Assembly (NCBI GenBank): GCA_049611965.1
Contig: JBMZBC010000014.1
Location: forward strand, 1-46,178
Reading direction: 5' to 3'
From: UBA10364 sp049611965
Lineage (GTDB): Bacteria > Bacteroidota > Bacteroidia > Flavobacteriales > Schleiferiaceae
DNA: 46,178 bases
Below, piece after piece: positions 22,849 to 31,322 of the stretch. Position numbers and translations under genes: made by a program. Each line of letters opens with the position of its first letter. Position 1 is the first letter of the stretch. The notes under the pieces were generated by a model. It saw only the letters and a program-made list of their open reading frames with translations, had not been told where the DNA came from and searched no databases.

Positions 22849-24201
22849 TTAGACAACACCCTGATCGAGCATAGCATCTGCGACTTTCACAAAGCCTGCA
22901 ATGTTCGCACCGCCCACATAATCTACTGTACCGTCTTCACGAGTACCGTATTTCACACACGCAGCGTGGATGTCTTTCATAATTCTATTCAAATGGCCGT
23001 CTACCTCTTCACGGGTCCAGCTCATACGCAAGGAATTTTGACTCATCTCCAAACCTGAGGTAGCTACACCACCTGCATTGGATGCTTTACCTGGTGAGAA
23101 TAGCACGCCATTGCTTTGGAAGATCTCTACCGCCTCAGGAGTACAAGGCATGTTTGCCCCTTCACCCAAAGCGATAATTCCGTTGGATACGAGACTTTGC
23201 GCATCGTCACCTTTCAATTCATTTTGAGTAGCACATGGCAAGGCGACGTCCGCTTGAACGCCCCAAGGCGTACCCTCGGCAAAGGAGATGTTATCGAATG
23301 TATCCGCAGCCTCTTTGACACGGCCTCTGCGCACATTCTTGAGCTCCATGATAAATTCTAATTGTTCGCGAGTCAATCCGTCGTTGCACACGATGTGTCC
23401 CGAAGAGTCTGACATAGTAATGACCTTGGCGCCGAGTTGTTGGCACTTTTCGGCGGCGAATTGGGCCACATTACCAGAACCTGAGATTACCACGCGCTTA
23501 CCTTCAAAGCTGTCGCCTTTAGTAGCGAGCATTTCTTTCGCGAAATACACGGTTCCGTAACCGGTCGCTTCCGGACGAATCAATGAACCGCCCCAGCTCA
23601 GGCTCTTTCCTGTGAGGACACCGGTAAATTCGTTACGTAGGCGCTTGTACTGACCGAACATGTATCCGATCTCACGACCACCAACGCCGATATCACCTGC
23701 AGGAACATCGGTATCCGGCCCAATGTGGCGGCTAAGCTCAGTCATAAAAGACTGACAGAAGCGCATCACCTCGGCGTCCGATTTGCCTTTGGGATCAAAG
23801 TTAGACCCACCCTTACCACCGCCCAATGGCAGCGTAGTAAGTGAGTTTTTAAAAATTTGCTCGAAGCCCAAGAATTTAAGTACACTCAAATTCACCGTTG
23901 GATGGAACCGCAATCCACCTTTGTACGGACCAATGGCACTGTTAAACTCAACGCGGTAGCCCTTGTTGACGTGAACATTGCCCGCATCGTCGGTCCAAGG
24001 AACGCGGAACATAATGGTGCGTTCTGGCTCAACAATACGCTCCAATAGGCTCTTGCCTTTGTACTTTGGATTGTTTTCGATGAATGGAATAACAGATTCG
24101 GCGACTTCGACCACAGCCTGCATAAACTCAGGCTCGTTTGGGTTTGCAGCATCGACCTTTGCAACGAAAGCATCGATCTGCGATTGGTAAAGGCTTGACA
24201 T
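22849..24201 (-). CDS. gdhA: NADP-type glutamate dehydrogenase
   Basis: GdhA interconverts 2-oxoglutarate plus ammonia and glutamate. The 450-residue form begins MSSLYQSQIDAFVAK; an upstream ATG at 24261 overlaps the promoter and adds an unrelated leader. Visible are VNKGYRVEFNSAIGPYKGGL (with the substrate-binding region), LPLGGGKGGSNFDPKGKSD (active-site Lys region), VPAGDIGVGGREIGYMFGQY and the Rossmann motif VVISGSGNVAQFAAEK (about 235-250). The roughly 450-residue hexameric form is normally NADPH-linked and assimilatory. A good promoter precedes it, so it is probably a single-gene transcript ending at the palindromic terminator. Confidence 0.96.
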   Translation of the reverse strand: MSSLYQSQIDAFVAKVDAANPNEPEFMQAVVEVAESVIPFIENNPKYKGKSLLERIVEPERTIMFRVPWTDDAGNVHVNKGYRVEFNSAIGPYKGGLRFHPTVNLSVLKFLGFEQIFKNSLTTLPLGGGKGGSNFDPKGKSDAEVMRFCQSFMTELSRHIGPDTDVPAGDIGVGGREIGYMFGQYKRLRNEFTGVLTGKSLSWGGSLIRPEATGYGTVYFAKEMLATKGDSFEGKRVVISGSGNVAQFAAEKCQQLGAKVITMSDSSGHIVCNDGLTREQLEFIMELKNVRRGRVKEAADTFDNISFAEGTPWGVQADVALPCATQNELKGDDAQSLVSNGIIALGEGANMPCTPEAVEIFQSNGVLFSPGKASNAGGVATSGLEMSQNSLRMSWTREEVDGHLNRIMKDIHAACVKYGTREDGTVDYVGGANIAGFVKVADAMLDQGVV

Positions 24202-24233
24202 AAATGTCTGTTTGTATAGATAGGTTTCTCTAA

Positions 24234-24262
24234 CAAATGTAGAACAAATCTCATCGCACAAA
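24234..24262 (-). promoter_or_regulatory. gdhA promoter (TTTG-17-TACATTTG)
   Basis: On the minus strand, TTTG at 24262-24259 is followed by 17 nt and then TACATTTG at 24241-24234, matching both Bacteroidota promoter elements. Transcription would start near 24227, about 26 nt before the gdhA ATG. It lies in the gap after dprA. Confidence 0.7.
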
Positions 24263-24264
24263 CA

Positions 24265-25335
24265 TCAATGGCCTGCAGTTTTCCTTACATAGGTATGGGG
24301 GCCAATTTTAGCAATCACCCCTACATCTAAAAGCACCTGTAAAGACTTGAATAACTGAGAGTTAGATACATCTAACTTTGATTTTAAATACGCAGAATGC
24401 ACCTTTCTTCCGTGTGGAAAATGTTGAATAAGTAGTCCTTCAAGCGCCTGTGAAAGGTCAATCTGAGCCTCTTTTTTGGCCCAAATGGGATAGAAGCTAG
24501 AAACAAGGTGTTCTGCATCTACCACTAAGCGTGCAATGTCCTCTGCAATTAGCCTGTTTGGCCCAGCGCTCATGGGTTGGTACAAAGCGCCCGGGAGCGC
24601 ATAAACCTCCCTTCCATATTGAAAGGCCTGATTGGCCGTAATCATCGCACCGCTTTTGCGGGCGGCCTCAACAACTAGAGTGGCTAAAGACGAGCCTGCG
24701 ATCAAACGGTTTCTTACGGGATAATACTGCGGCAGGCTCGCAGTATGAAAAGGCTGTTCTGTAAAGTAACCGCCACCCGCATCTAGAATTTGCTGTGCCA
24801 AGCGCGCATGGCGGGGCGGACTCAGGTGTGCTAAACCGCCCGCAAGGAACGCCTGAGTAGATGCCCCGCAGTCTAAAGCAGTACGATGAGCTGTACCGTC
24901 TATACCCAGTGCCAAACCCGAAATAATGTTGATGGGAAAGCGGCTCAAATCTTCCACAAATCGTTTGCACTGATGATTGCCGTAGTGGGTGCTTTTTCGC
25001 GCACCAATTACAGCTAGGGGAATCTTTTGATTGCTCCACGTGCCTCTGCCAAAGAGTGCAACCGGAGGGTCCGAAATTTCTAGCAAAAACGACGGGAAGT
25101 TATCAACATCATCAGCCGTCAAAATAGACACGCCTTCCCGCTGGCAAATGGCCGCCTCCTGCGCAGCATTTTCACAGGCATTTGACCATTGTTTTTCCAA
25201 GTCATTTACGTGCTTCAAGGCATTGAAAATTATGGTTTTAACAGAGGTGTTAGAACGGGTGCTCTCTTGCACGAATAGGCGCTTCTGGACATTCGTTAGC
25301 CCTTTGAAAAAATGGAGGGTTAGGAGGTCATTCAT
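24265..25335 (-). CDS. dprA: DNA-processing protein DprA
   Basis: DprA protects incoming single-stranded DNA and loads RecA during natural transformation. The 356-residue protein has an N-terminal helical region, the Rossmann-like DprA core with NFPSFLLEISDPPVALFGRG (79-98), LAVIGARKSTHYG (107-119), ISGLALGIDGTAHRTALD (138-155) and the signature VRNRLIAGSSLATLVVEAA (207-225), and a C-terminal winged helix (about 295-352). The start at 25335 is the first ATG. It is divergent from the HU/SPOR gene. Other competence genes are not present in the window. Confidence 0.95.
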   Translation of the reverse strand: MNDLLTLHFFKGLTNVQKRLFVQESTRSNTSVKTIIFNALKHVNDLEKQWSNACENAAQEAAICQREGVSILTADDVDNFPSFLLEISDPPVALFGRGTWSNQKIPLAVIGARKSTHYGNHQCKRFVEDLSRFPINIISGLALGIDGTAHRTALDCGASTQAFLAGGLAHLSPPRHARLAQQILDAGGGYFTEQPFHTASLPQYYPVRNRLIAGSSLATLVVEAARKSGAMITANQAFQYGREVYALPGALYQPMSAGPNRLIAEDIARLVVDAEHLVSSFYPIWAKKEAQIDLSQALEGLLIQHFPHGRKVHSAYLKSKLDVSNSQLFKSLQVLLDVGVIAKIGPHTYVRKTAGH

Positions 25336-25426
25336 ATGGAGTTATTAACAGTTGTCCATAAAAATTAGTCCGAAGGCCCCAAGTGATAAAATATACTTAC
25401 TAACAGATTCTGCATTTTTGTATTAC

Positions 25427-26365
25427 ATGAGAATTGAAACCATCATAACTAACCGCTTGCGCAGCACTGGCAAAGTACATTTGTCGGGCTGGGGCACCTT
25501 TTATTTGAAGGAGCAAAGCGTTCGATGGAATCATATCACCAACACAGCATTCCCTGCTGGAAAATACCTCCAGTTTAGTCCTAATCCGTCTACAGAAAGA
25601 GACACCCTTCTGCCTGAAGTCATGAAGTCGCTTGGCGCTTCTATGGAAGTTGCGGAGCAATGGATCGTTCGCAAGATCAAGGGATGGCAAAACGAGTTGG
25701 ATGAAGGTCACGTTCTCATGTTGCCTGGATTGGGGTCGTTCCCTTCTCAAAACAGGTTCCAACCGGAACCTGGAACTTTTGATGCACAGAGCTTTGGTTT
25801 TGTTCCCGTGATGATTCACAAACTAGAAGAACCAAGCGCACTTCAGTCTAAAGTCGTGGCTTCGCTTAAAATTGCCTCTGAAAACAAGCAGAACACTTTG
25901 AAAGCATGGCAACGCACTGGAGCCGCTGCAGCAGTTGCTGCCCTCTTCGGTTTAGGTGTCATGCAAAGCTCTGTTGCAACCCAGGTGGCCGGATGGTTTA
26001 CTGCGGAAGATAACTTAGAAATTGAGGCCCTTCCAACGGTTGAACCTGCAGCCGAATTACCCGAAGTTACCCCAATGCAACCCACCGTTGAAGAAACAGT
26101 GGAGACCCCAGCACCTGTTGCTGTAGAGGTAGTTCCACAAGTACATAGTAAGGGTTACAGTGTTATTGTTGGTTCATTCCGCGAAAAGAGCAACGCCGAT
26201 AACTACGCAGCAGAATTGGCCGCGCAAGGATTGGAAGTCAATCTGATCCCAGGATCGCTAAGAAAAGTCGGTATTGGACACTATCAAAACAGAGCCGAGG
26301 CTGTGCAAGCAGTGTCGAAACTGAAGGCAACAGTGAATTCTGGCGCCTGGATCTACGCCTACTAA
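25427..26365 (+). CDS. HU-CCDC81 and SPOR domain protein
   Basis: This 312-residue protein matches the Bacteroidota HU-CCDC81/SPOR family. Residues 1-125 form the HU-like (CCDC81-type) region with LSGWGTFYLKEQ (19-30) and LMLPGLGSFPSQ (about 97-108). A single membrane segment follows (about 164-182, AAAAVAALFGLGVM), then a Pro/Glu-rich linker and a C-terminal SPOR domain (about 240-312, GYSVIVGSFREKSNADNYA). SPOR domains bind denuded peptidoglycan glycan strands at division sites. The ATG at 25427 is preferred to an in-frame TTG at 25352 because the HU-like domain starts there. A role linking the envelope and cell division is likely; DNA binding by the HU-like part is unproven. Confidence 0.88.
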   Translation: MRIETIITNRLRSTGKVHLSGWGTFYLKEQSVRWNHITNTAFPAGKYLQFSPNPSTERDTLLPEVMKSLGASMEVAEQWIVRKIKGWQNELDEGHVLMLPGLGSFPSQNRFQPEPGTFDAQSFGFVPVMIHKLEEPSALQSKVVASLKIASENKQNTLKAWQRTGAAAAVAALFGLGVMQSSVATQVAGWFTAEDNLEIEALPTVEPAAELPEVTPMQPTVEETVETPAPVAVEVVPQVHSKGYSVIVGSFREKSNADNYAAELAAQGLEVNLIPGSLRKVGIGHYQNRAEAVQAVSKLKATVNSGAWIYAY

Positions 26366-26378
26366 GCGGAAGTTGGAC

Positions 26379-26386
26379 TACCTTTG
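26379..26386 (+). promoter_or_regulatory. Candidate -7 box for the acyl-CoA thioesterase
   Basis: TACCTTTG is an exact TAnnTTTG match in the 41-nt gap after the HU/SPOR gene and 20 nt before the thioesterase ATG. No TTG at -33 is evident. Confidence 0.45.
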
Positions 26387-26406
26387 TCCACAACTAGCAA
26401 CATCTT

Positions 26407-26940
26407 ATGAGTACGATCAAGAATCCTAAGGACAGCCTTACGGTTATGACGCAGATTGTCATGCCGAACGACACCAATCAGATGAACAACCTCTTTGGGG
26501 GTCAGTTGTTGAGCTGGATGGACCGCTGTTGTGCCATTTCCGCACACCGCCACTGCAAGCGCCAAGTAGTGACTTCTACCATTAATAACGTTGCTTTTAA
26601 AAATCCTATTCCACACGGCGCCATTGTAACCATAGAAGCGAAAGTGAGTCGCGCCTTTACCTCTTCCATGGAGGTCATTACCGATGTGTTTTTAGAGGAG
26701 CAGCGTCCAAATGGTGCGCGCATCAAGGCGAACGAGGGCATCTTCACTTTTGTAGCTGTGGATCAATTGGGGAATCCTATCAATGTACCGAAGATTGAAC
26801 CTGAGACTGAGCTTGAAAAGGAGCGCTTTGCTGCGGCATTGAGACGCCGTCAGTTGGCTTTGATTATTGCGGGTAAGATGGAACCGGAGCAGGCGACTGA
26901 ACTCAAGGCGTTGTTCTACCCTGAAGAATCTCAGCAATAG
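26407..26940 (+). CDS. Acyl-CoA thioesterase (hotdog fold)
   Basis: This 177-residue protein hydrolyses acyl-CoA to free acid and CoA. It has the YciA/BACH-type hotdog sequence MPNDTNQMNNLFGGQLLSWM (19-38) with the conserved Asn/Asp and the helix-start glycines, then TSTINNVAFKNPIPHGAIV (57-75). The single hotdog domain (about 8-125) is followed by a charged C-terminal extension rich in Arg and Glu. Chain-length preference cannot be read. Its last 38 nt overlap the convergent GT9 gene, so no terminator fits between them. Confidence 0.92.
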   Translation: MSTIKNPKDSLTVMTQIVMPNDTNQMNNLFGGQLLSWMDRCCAISAHRHCKRQVVTSTINNVAFKNPIPHGAIVTIEAKVSRAFTSSMEVITDVFLEEQRPNGARIKANEGIFTFVAVDQLGNPINVPKIEPETELEKERFAAALRRRQLALIIAGKMEPEQATELKALFYPEESQQ

Positions 26941-27841
26941 CCGTTTTTACTTCTTCCGTGTCCAATTCTCGCATCGGATTCGATGCGTAAATAGGCACCT
27001 TTCCGTGCTTACTCAATGGCGACTTTCCATTAGTGATCACCTCGCGCTGGTTCTTTTGTGGCGGCCAAGGTCCAAAGCCCAGCATTGGATGTGTAGCACC
27101 CCATAGGCTCACTAGTGGTACATGCATAAGCGCTGCGGCGTGCATAAATCCTGTATCGCCACTAATAACCAGCTTCGCTTCGGCCACTATCGCCATAGCC
27201 TGCGCCACAGACGTCTGGGTGGCATCTGCACACTTGGGCAATGCGGCTTTAATTTCCTCAGCCAATTCCCTATCACCAGGTCCGCCCAATAACACAAGCT
27301 CATCCTGAGATTTCGACTTAAGAATCTCCAACCATTGCTCCGCTGTTAGGCGCTTACCCGCATGACTTCCGCCAATGACCGCAACAATTTTACCTTGGAA
27401 TGCGGCAGGATCCGGTAGGTTAAAAGCCACCTTATCTTTAGAAAGCATCACGCCGGCCGCCTCAGCATAGCGCTCTACAACGAGCGGCAAGGCGAAGGCC
27501 TTACTTCTGGTTAACAACAAGAGCGCCCGACGCAAATAGGGCTTTTTAAATGTTCCTCTAGGTAATTTTATCTTTCGCGCGTAACGCCTAGATTGAGCCG
27601 TCCCTTGCAAGTCTATGACGCGGTGGTACTCCGAAGCAGCCGTCTTAAGCAGTGCTTTGGAATCCTTCTCCCAACTAAGCAACGCATCCACCCCTTCAAG
27701 TAGCGTTGCAGTAGTGCGGAATTGGTCTTTAACCAAAAGAGTAATATGTGCACCCTCCTTCTTTAACTCTCGTATAACGGGAGCTGTCAGGAGCAAATCT
27801 CCAATGGCAGAGAACCTGATAAGAAGAACTTTATGCATCAT
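26903..27841 (-). CDS. Glycosyltransferase family 9 (heptosyltransferase-like)
   Basis: This 312-residue GT-B enzyme resembles ADP-heptose:LPS heptosyltransferases. The N-terminal acceptor domain starts KVLLIRFSAIGDLLLTAPVI (4-23); the C-terminal donor domain has AVIGGSHAGKRL (about 154-165), LLGGPGDRELAEEI (about 178-191) and the GT9 signature ISGDTGFMHAAALMHVPLVS (about 229-248) with LWGATHP. It likely adds a sugar to the LPS core or lipid A-linked oligosaccharide at the inner membrane. Its ATG overlaps the stop of the DUF6427 gene by 4 nt (ATGA), a translationally coupled pair also seen in other Flavobacteriales. Confidence 0.93.
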   Translation of the reverse strand: MMHKVLLIRFSAIGDLLLTAPVIRELKKEGAHITLLVKDQFRTTATLLEGVDALLSWEKDSKALLKTAASEYHRVIDLQGTAQSRRYARKIKLPRGTFKKPYLRRALLLLTRSKAFALPLVVERYAEAAGVMLSKDKVAFNLPDPAAFQGKIVAVIGGSHAGKRLTAEQWLEILKSKSQDELVLLGGPGDRELAEEIKAALPKCADATQTSVAQAMAIVAEAKLVISGDTGFMHAAALMHVPLVSLWGATHPMLGFGPWPPQKNQREVITNGKSPLSKHGKVPIYASNPMRELDTEEVKTAIAEILQGRTTP

Positions 27842-28719
27842 ATCGGTAAGGTAACGCCGAAAATGAGCAATATGCTATACGCTAAGAAGAGGATTGCAAA
27901 AATTTCGTTGTACCAACGTGGTTTGAGATAGTACAAGGCATTGGCGCCTTGGTAACTCAAGCCCACCAAGACCGCTGCAAAAGCCAATGGCCCCATGCCC
28001 TGCCAGGCACCCAGCGTTCCTAATAGCACCATGTAAAAGGCAACTACCGTACGCATCTTATTGGTCTGATTCGCTCGACGGTAAGAGTTGAAAATCTGAT
28101 TAGCCGTCACAAGGAAGATGAATCCGAGAGGAATCCACACATATAAATTCCAACCGTATTCGAGGTTTAAGGCAGTATTAAACGTCACCCATCCCATGTT
28201 TTCGAGGGGCAACATAAGCGCCAATGGAAACCCGAATCCGAACAGCCAACGAAGAGCGTGTACCGGACGAATGTTTGCAGTGCGCAATACCAATAACAAT
28301 GAAATCAAGCTGAATAAAAATCCATTACCGCCCACAAAGATTGGAACTAATGCAGCTATCGTGGCATTATTCAACAGCCAGAACGAGTTCTTTCGCAACC
28401 TGAAGGTCTCCGCAAATTGCCACTGTAATTCGATGAGAAACGTCCATACAAGCAATTCGTACACCTCATATTCTACCGACCACAATACCGTAAAAGCCGC
28501 AAAAATGACATAGCGAAAATTGGTGCTTTTAAACGACCAGCGCTCTCTGAAAATAAGTCCTGATAAACTCCCTGAGACCACCAACAATATTATGGTCAAA
28601 GCCACTTCAACAATGCCTTGATCGGTACCTAATCCCACAAGAATACCCGTGCATAATGCGAGCAGAAGGAGCTTAATCCACGAATAAGTATCAATCTTTC
28701 GAAATTGGCGAAGGAGCAT
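27838..28719 (-). CDS. DUF6427 polytopic membrane protein
   Basis: This 293-residue protein is almost entirely hydrophobic with about eight to ten transmembrane segments and no signal peptide. It resembles the DUF6427 family of Flavobacteriia, which is usually encoded near a small DUF6341 protein, a family 9 glycosyltransferase and purD, as here. Charged residues cluster in short loops (FRERWSFKSTNFR at about 57-69 and NSYRRANQTNKMR at about 210-222). The function is unknown; a role in moving or assembling envelope glycolipid is plausible from the coupling to the GT9 gene, but is inference. Confidence 0.8.
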   Translation of the reverse strand: MLLRQFRKIDTYSWIKLLLLALCTGILVGLGTDQGIVEVALTIILLVVSGSLSGLIFRERWSFKSTNFRYVIFAAFTVLWSVEYEVYELLVWTFLIELQWQFAETFRLRKNSFWLLNNATIAALVPIFVGGNGFLFSLISLLLVLRTANIRPVHALRWLFGFGFPLALMLPLENMGWVTFNTALNLEYGWNLYVWIPLGFIFLVTANQIFNSYRRANQTNKMRTVVAFYMVLLGTLGAWQGMGPLAFAAVLVGLSYQGANALYYLKPRWYNEIFAILFLAYSILLIFGVTLPI

Positions 28720-28761
28720 TGCTTTTTGTGTGTTATTTTAGCAGCGTAAAACGCTCACGCT

Positions 28762-28929
28762 ATGTTAAGAAATTTCTTCGAAGGCTTAGGAGATTTGTTC
28801 CAAGCAACTTTTAAAATACTTCCAATCGCAGGTAATTCTGTGAACAGACTATTCATGGCTGTAATTGCAGGTGGTCTAATTTATTGGGTACTTCAGATGA
28901 GAAAGCACAAAGCCAACGGCGAAGCTTAA
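28762..28929 (+). CDS. DUF6341-like small membrane protein
   Basis: This 55-codon gene begins MLRNFFEGLGDLFQATFKIL and continues through a hydrophobic segment (about 32-44, FMAVIAGGLIYWV) to a basic polar tail (MRKHKANGEA). The opening FFEGLGDLF, the single late membrane segment and its position between DUF6427 and purD match the DUF6341 family of Flavobacteriia. It is divergent from the DUF6427 gene (42-nt gap) and ends 19 nt before a bidirectional terminator, so it is a monocistronic unit. The function is unknown. Confidence 0.75.
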   Translation: MLRNFFEGLGDLFQATFKILPIAGNSVNRLFMAVIAGGLIYWVLQMRKHKANGEA

Positions 28930-28947
28930 TCTCAAATCAACTTTTAC

Positions 28948-28977
28948 AAAAAGCCCCGGCTCACGCCGGGGCTTTTT
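28948..28977. terminator. Bidirectional intrinsic terminator
   Basis: AAAAAGCCCCGGC (28948-28960), loop TCAC, GCCGGGGCTTTTT (28965-28977) is a perfect 13-bp stem with T runs on both strands. It can serve the DUF6341 gene from the left and purD from the right. Confidence 0.93.
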
Positions 28978-28990
28978 TGTTTGGGCTGCC

Positions 28991-29013
28991 CCAGCGCGCG
29001 AAACGCGCGCTGG
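28991..29013. repeat. GC-rich hairpin downstream of purD
   Basis: CCAGCGCGCG (28991-29000), loop AAA, CGCGCGCTGG (29004-29013) is a perfect 10-bp stem made mostly of alternating CG. It lies 12 nt past the purD stop on the minus strand and before the intrinsic terminator. Neither side has a T run, so it is not itself a classic terminator; an mRNA 3' stabiliser or a structural DNA element is possible. Confidence 0.6.
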
Positions 29014-29025
29014 AGAGCATGTATA

Positions 29026-30297
29026 TTATAGATCGAAACCGATATCAGTACGGTAATTCATGCCGTCAAAGCTCACCTCTTTTAGTGCAGCATAGCTCTT
29101 TGCAAGGGCTTCATCCTTATCGGCGCCAAAGCTGGTAAAGGCCATCACACGGCCGCCTGAAGTGGTGATTTGCTCACCAGGCTTCGTACCTGCATGGTAT
29201 ACTGTGGTGCCTTCGAAATCGCGAAGACCGTCGATTACTTTTCCTTTTTCATATGAGCCTGGGTAACCACCGCTGACAGCCATTACTGTTGCCGCAGTTT
29301 GTGGAGTTACCTGCACGTCAATCTGATCTAAAGTGCCGTTGTGCATCGCCACAAATAGATCTACGATATCCGTTTCCAAACGTGGAATAACCACCTCAGT
29401 CTCCGGATCGCCCATGCGGACGTTGTACTCAATCACTTTAGGTCCTTTAGATGTATTGATGAGACCGAAGAACACAAAGCCTTGGTACGGTAAGTTGTCT
29501 TTTACCAATCCTTGAATGGTAGGCTCGATAATCTCACGAACGGTGCGCTCGCGCAATGCCTCGTCAAAGAACGGCACTGGACTAACAGCACCCATACCTC
29601 CGGTATTTAATCCCGTATCGCCTTCACCTATTCTCTTATAATCTTTCGCTTCCGGCAACAAGGCATAACCGCCTTTTCCGTCCGTCAATGCGAAGATGCT
29701 GAATTCGATTCCTGCAAGGAACTCCTCAATAACCACACGTGATGAAGCATCTCCAAATTTCGCATCCACCAACATGTTTTTGAGCTCTTCTTTTGCCTCG
29801 TCAATGTCTTCAATAATCAACACCCCTTTACCTGCTGCAAGACCGTCTGCCTTCAGTACATAAGGTGCATCTAGCGTCTCCAAGAAGGCCTGACCTTCCT
29901 CTAAGGTATCCTTGGTAAATGTTTGGTACGCCGCCGTTGGGATGTTGTGACGCATCATAAATTCTTTGGCAAAGTCTTTCGACCCTTCCAATTCTGCAGC
30001 CGCCTGACGCGGACCTACCACAACGAGATCAGCCAAGGCTGGATCTGCTTTTAGACCGTCGTGAACACCTGCGACTAGCGGTGCTTCAGGCCCCACGACT
30101 ACGATGTCAATGGAATTGGCCTTTACAAAAGCGCCCACTTCAGCAGCGTCCTCAATGTTCAAGCTAACGTTCTCGCCCAATGCGCCAGTGCCGCCATTAC
30201 CTGGGGCAATGAACAATTTGTCGCATTTCGCGCTTTGAGAAATCTTGTGTGATAAAGCATGTTCGCGGCCGCCTGAGCCCAATACCAATACATTCAT
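29026..30297 (-). CDS. purD: Phosphoribosylamine-glycine ligase (GAR synthetase)
   Basis: PurD joins 5-phosphoribosylamine and glycine with ATP, the second step of purine synthesis. The 423-residue form begins MNVLVLGSGGREHALSH at 30297, the canonical start; an upstream ATG at 30318 adds a non-conserved heptapeptide. ATP-grasp features are visible: FMMRHNIPTAAYQTF, PYVLKADGLAAGKGVLI (about 134-150), VVIEEFLAGIEFSIFALTDG and the signature NVRMGDPETEVVIPRL (about 285-300). It is the last gene of the minus-strand secA-to-purD block but also has a candidate promoter of its own. Confidence 0.97.
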   Translation of the reverse strand: MNVLVLGSGGREHALSHKISQSAKCDKLFIAPGNGGTGALGENVSLNIEDAAEVGAFVKANSIDIVVVGPEAPLVAGVHDGLKADPALADLVVVGPRQAAAELEGSKDFAKEFMMRHNIPTAAYQTFTKDTLEEGQAFLETLDAPYVLKADGLAAGKGVLIIEDIDEAKEELKNMLVDAKFGDASSRVVIEEFLAGIEFSIFALTDGKGGYALLPEAKDYKRIGEGDTGLNTGGMGAVSPVPFFDEALRERTVREIIEPTIQGLVKDNLPYQGFVFFGLINTSKGPKVIEYNVRMGDPETEVVIPRLETDIVDLFVAMHNGTLDQIDVQVTPQTAATVMAVSGGYPGSYEKGKVIDGLRDFEGTTVYHAGTKPGEQITTSGGRVMAFTSFGADKDEALAKSYAALKEVSFDGMNYRTDIGFDL

Positions 30298-30315
30298 GAT
30301 AACGTGATTAAGCCG

Positions 30316-30323
30316 CAAAAATA
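30316..30323 (-). promoter_or_regulatory. Candidate -7 box for purD
   Basis: The minus strand reads TATTTTTG, an exact TAnnTTTG match, 18 nt before the purD ATG. A 6-bp inverted repeat (TAACCC...GGGTTA, about 30321-30340) overlaps its upstream side. No TTG at the expected -33 distance. Confidence 0.4.
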
Positions 30324-30358
30324 ACCCGAAATAGTGGGTTAATAAAGGTCCAATTCAA

Positions 30359-31321
30359 TTAAGACTCGCGCGCGTACAGCCAGGCTGCAAACTCGCGTAA
30401 TGGCGCCAATCTTACAGCATCCACACTCACCTTATCCAATGCCTGAAGACTGAGATTGTAGTAGTGGTCAATCTGCTCTTTAGCGTAGGTATCCACTGCA
30501 AGGATTTTGTACAGCTCCTGGAAACTGTGCACCTTATCTTCATTGGGCTCCATGTTGCTGTACGAAGAAAAGTCTATGCCTTGTACCGCGGCGCGGCGCT
30601 GCGCCTCAATCCATAACAAGGTTTTCTTATTGCTCAGGATATCGCCACCAACTTGCTTTCCGAACTTCTCCGGATCACCGTACACATCCAAATAATCGTC
30701 TTTAATCTGGAACGAGGTACCGAGCAATAGCGCAAACTGGTACAGCGCATCTGCATCTTCCTTAGAACCACCACCGACGAGGGCACCTACTTTCATTGCA
30801 CAGCCAAGTAAGACCGAAGTCTTGAACTGGATCATTTTAATGTAGGTATCGGCTTCTACCTCGTCCATGGTTTCAAAGTCCATGTCCATTTGCTGACCCT
30901 CACAAACTTCGAGTGCCGTCTGAGAAAAAGTACCTAGTACCTCAGGAAGGATGGCAGGATCGCACTGCGCAATGTATTGGTAGGCTTTCACAAGCATACC
31001 ATCACCACTTAAGATGCCTACGTTTTGGTCCCATTTAATATGTACCGTGGTCTTACCGCGACGCAATGGTGCAGCATCCATGATATCATCGTGAATTAAG
31101 GAGAAATTATGGAACAACTCAATGGCCATTGCCTGTGGCATCGCCTTAGTTGGATCGCCATAAATCTGGGCGCCCATGAGCGAAAGAATCGGTCGTAAAC
31201 GCTTGCCGCCCAACTGCATGATATAATGCATCGGATCATAAAGCTTGGCAGGAGCTTCTCCCAAGTTCAAGGTGTCGATCTCTTTCTGGAAAAGTGATTG
31301 TAAGGCGGCGAGGTTCTTCAT
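30359..31321 (-). CDS. Polyprenyl (farnesyl/geranylgeranyl) diphosphate synthase
   Basis: This 320-residue trans-prenyltransferase builds isoprenoid diphosphates from isopentenyl diphosphate. The first Asp-rich motif DDIMD is at 78-82, followed by PLRRGK (85-90); the second is DDYLD, in FQIKDDYLDVYGDPEKFGKQ (about 215-234). The first motif lacks the two-residue insertion of bacterial FPP synthases, and Phe73 at position -5 resembles archaeal-type GGPP synthases, so a C15-C20 product is likely (inference). Products could feed menaquinone side chains, carotenoids or undecaprenyl lipids. The ATG lies 1 nt after the rmlA stop, so the two are tightly coupled. Confidence 0.92.
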   Translation of the reverse strand: MKNLAALQSLFQKEIDTLNLGEAPAKLYDPMHYIMQLGGKRLRPILSLMGAQIYGDPTKAMPQAMAIELFHNFSLIHDDIMDAAPLRRGKTTVHIKWDQNVGILSGDGMLVKAYQYIAQCDPAILPEVLGTFSQTALEVCEGQQMDMDFETMDEVEADTYIKMIQFKTSVLLGCAMKVGALVGGGSKEDADALYQFALLLGTSFQIKDDYLDVYGDPEKFGKQVGGDILSNKKTLLWIEAQRRAAVQGIDFSSYSNMEPNEDKVHSFQELYKILAVDTYAKEQIDHYYNLSLQALDKVSVDAVRLAPLREFAAWLYARES

Positions 31322-31322
31322 G

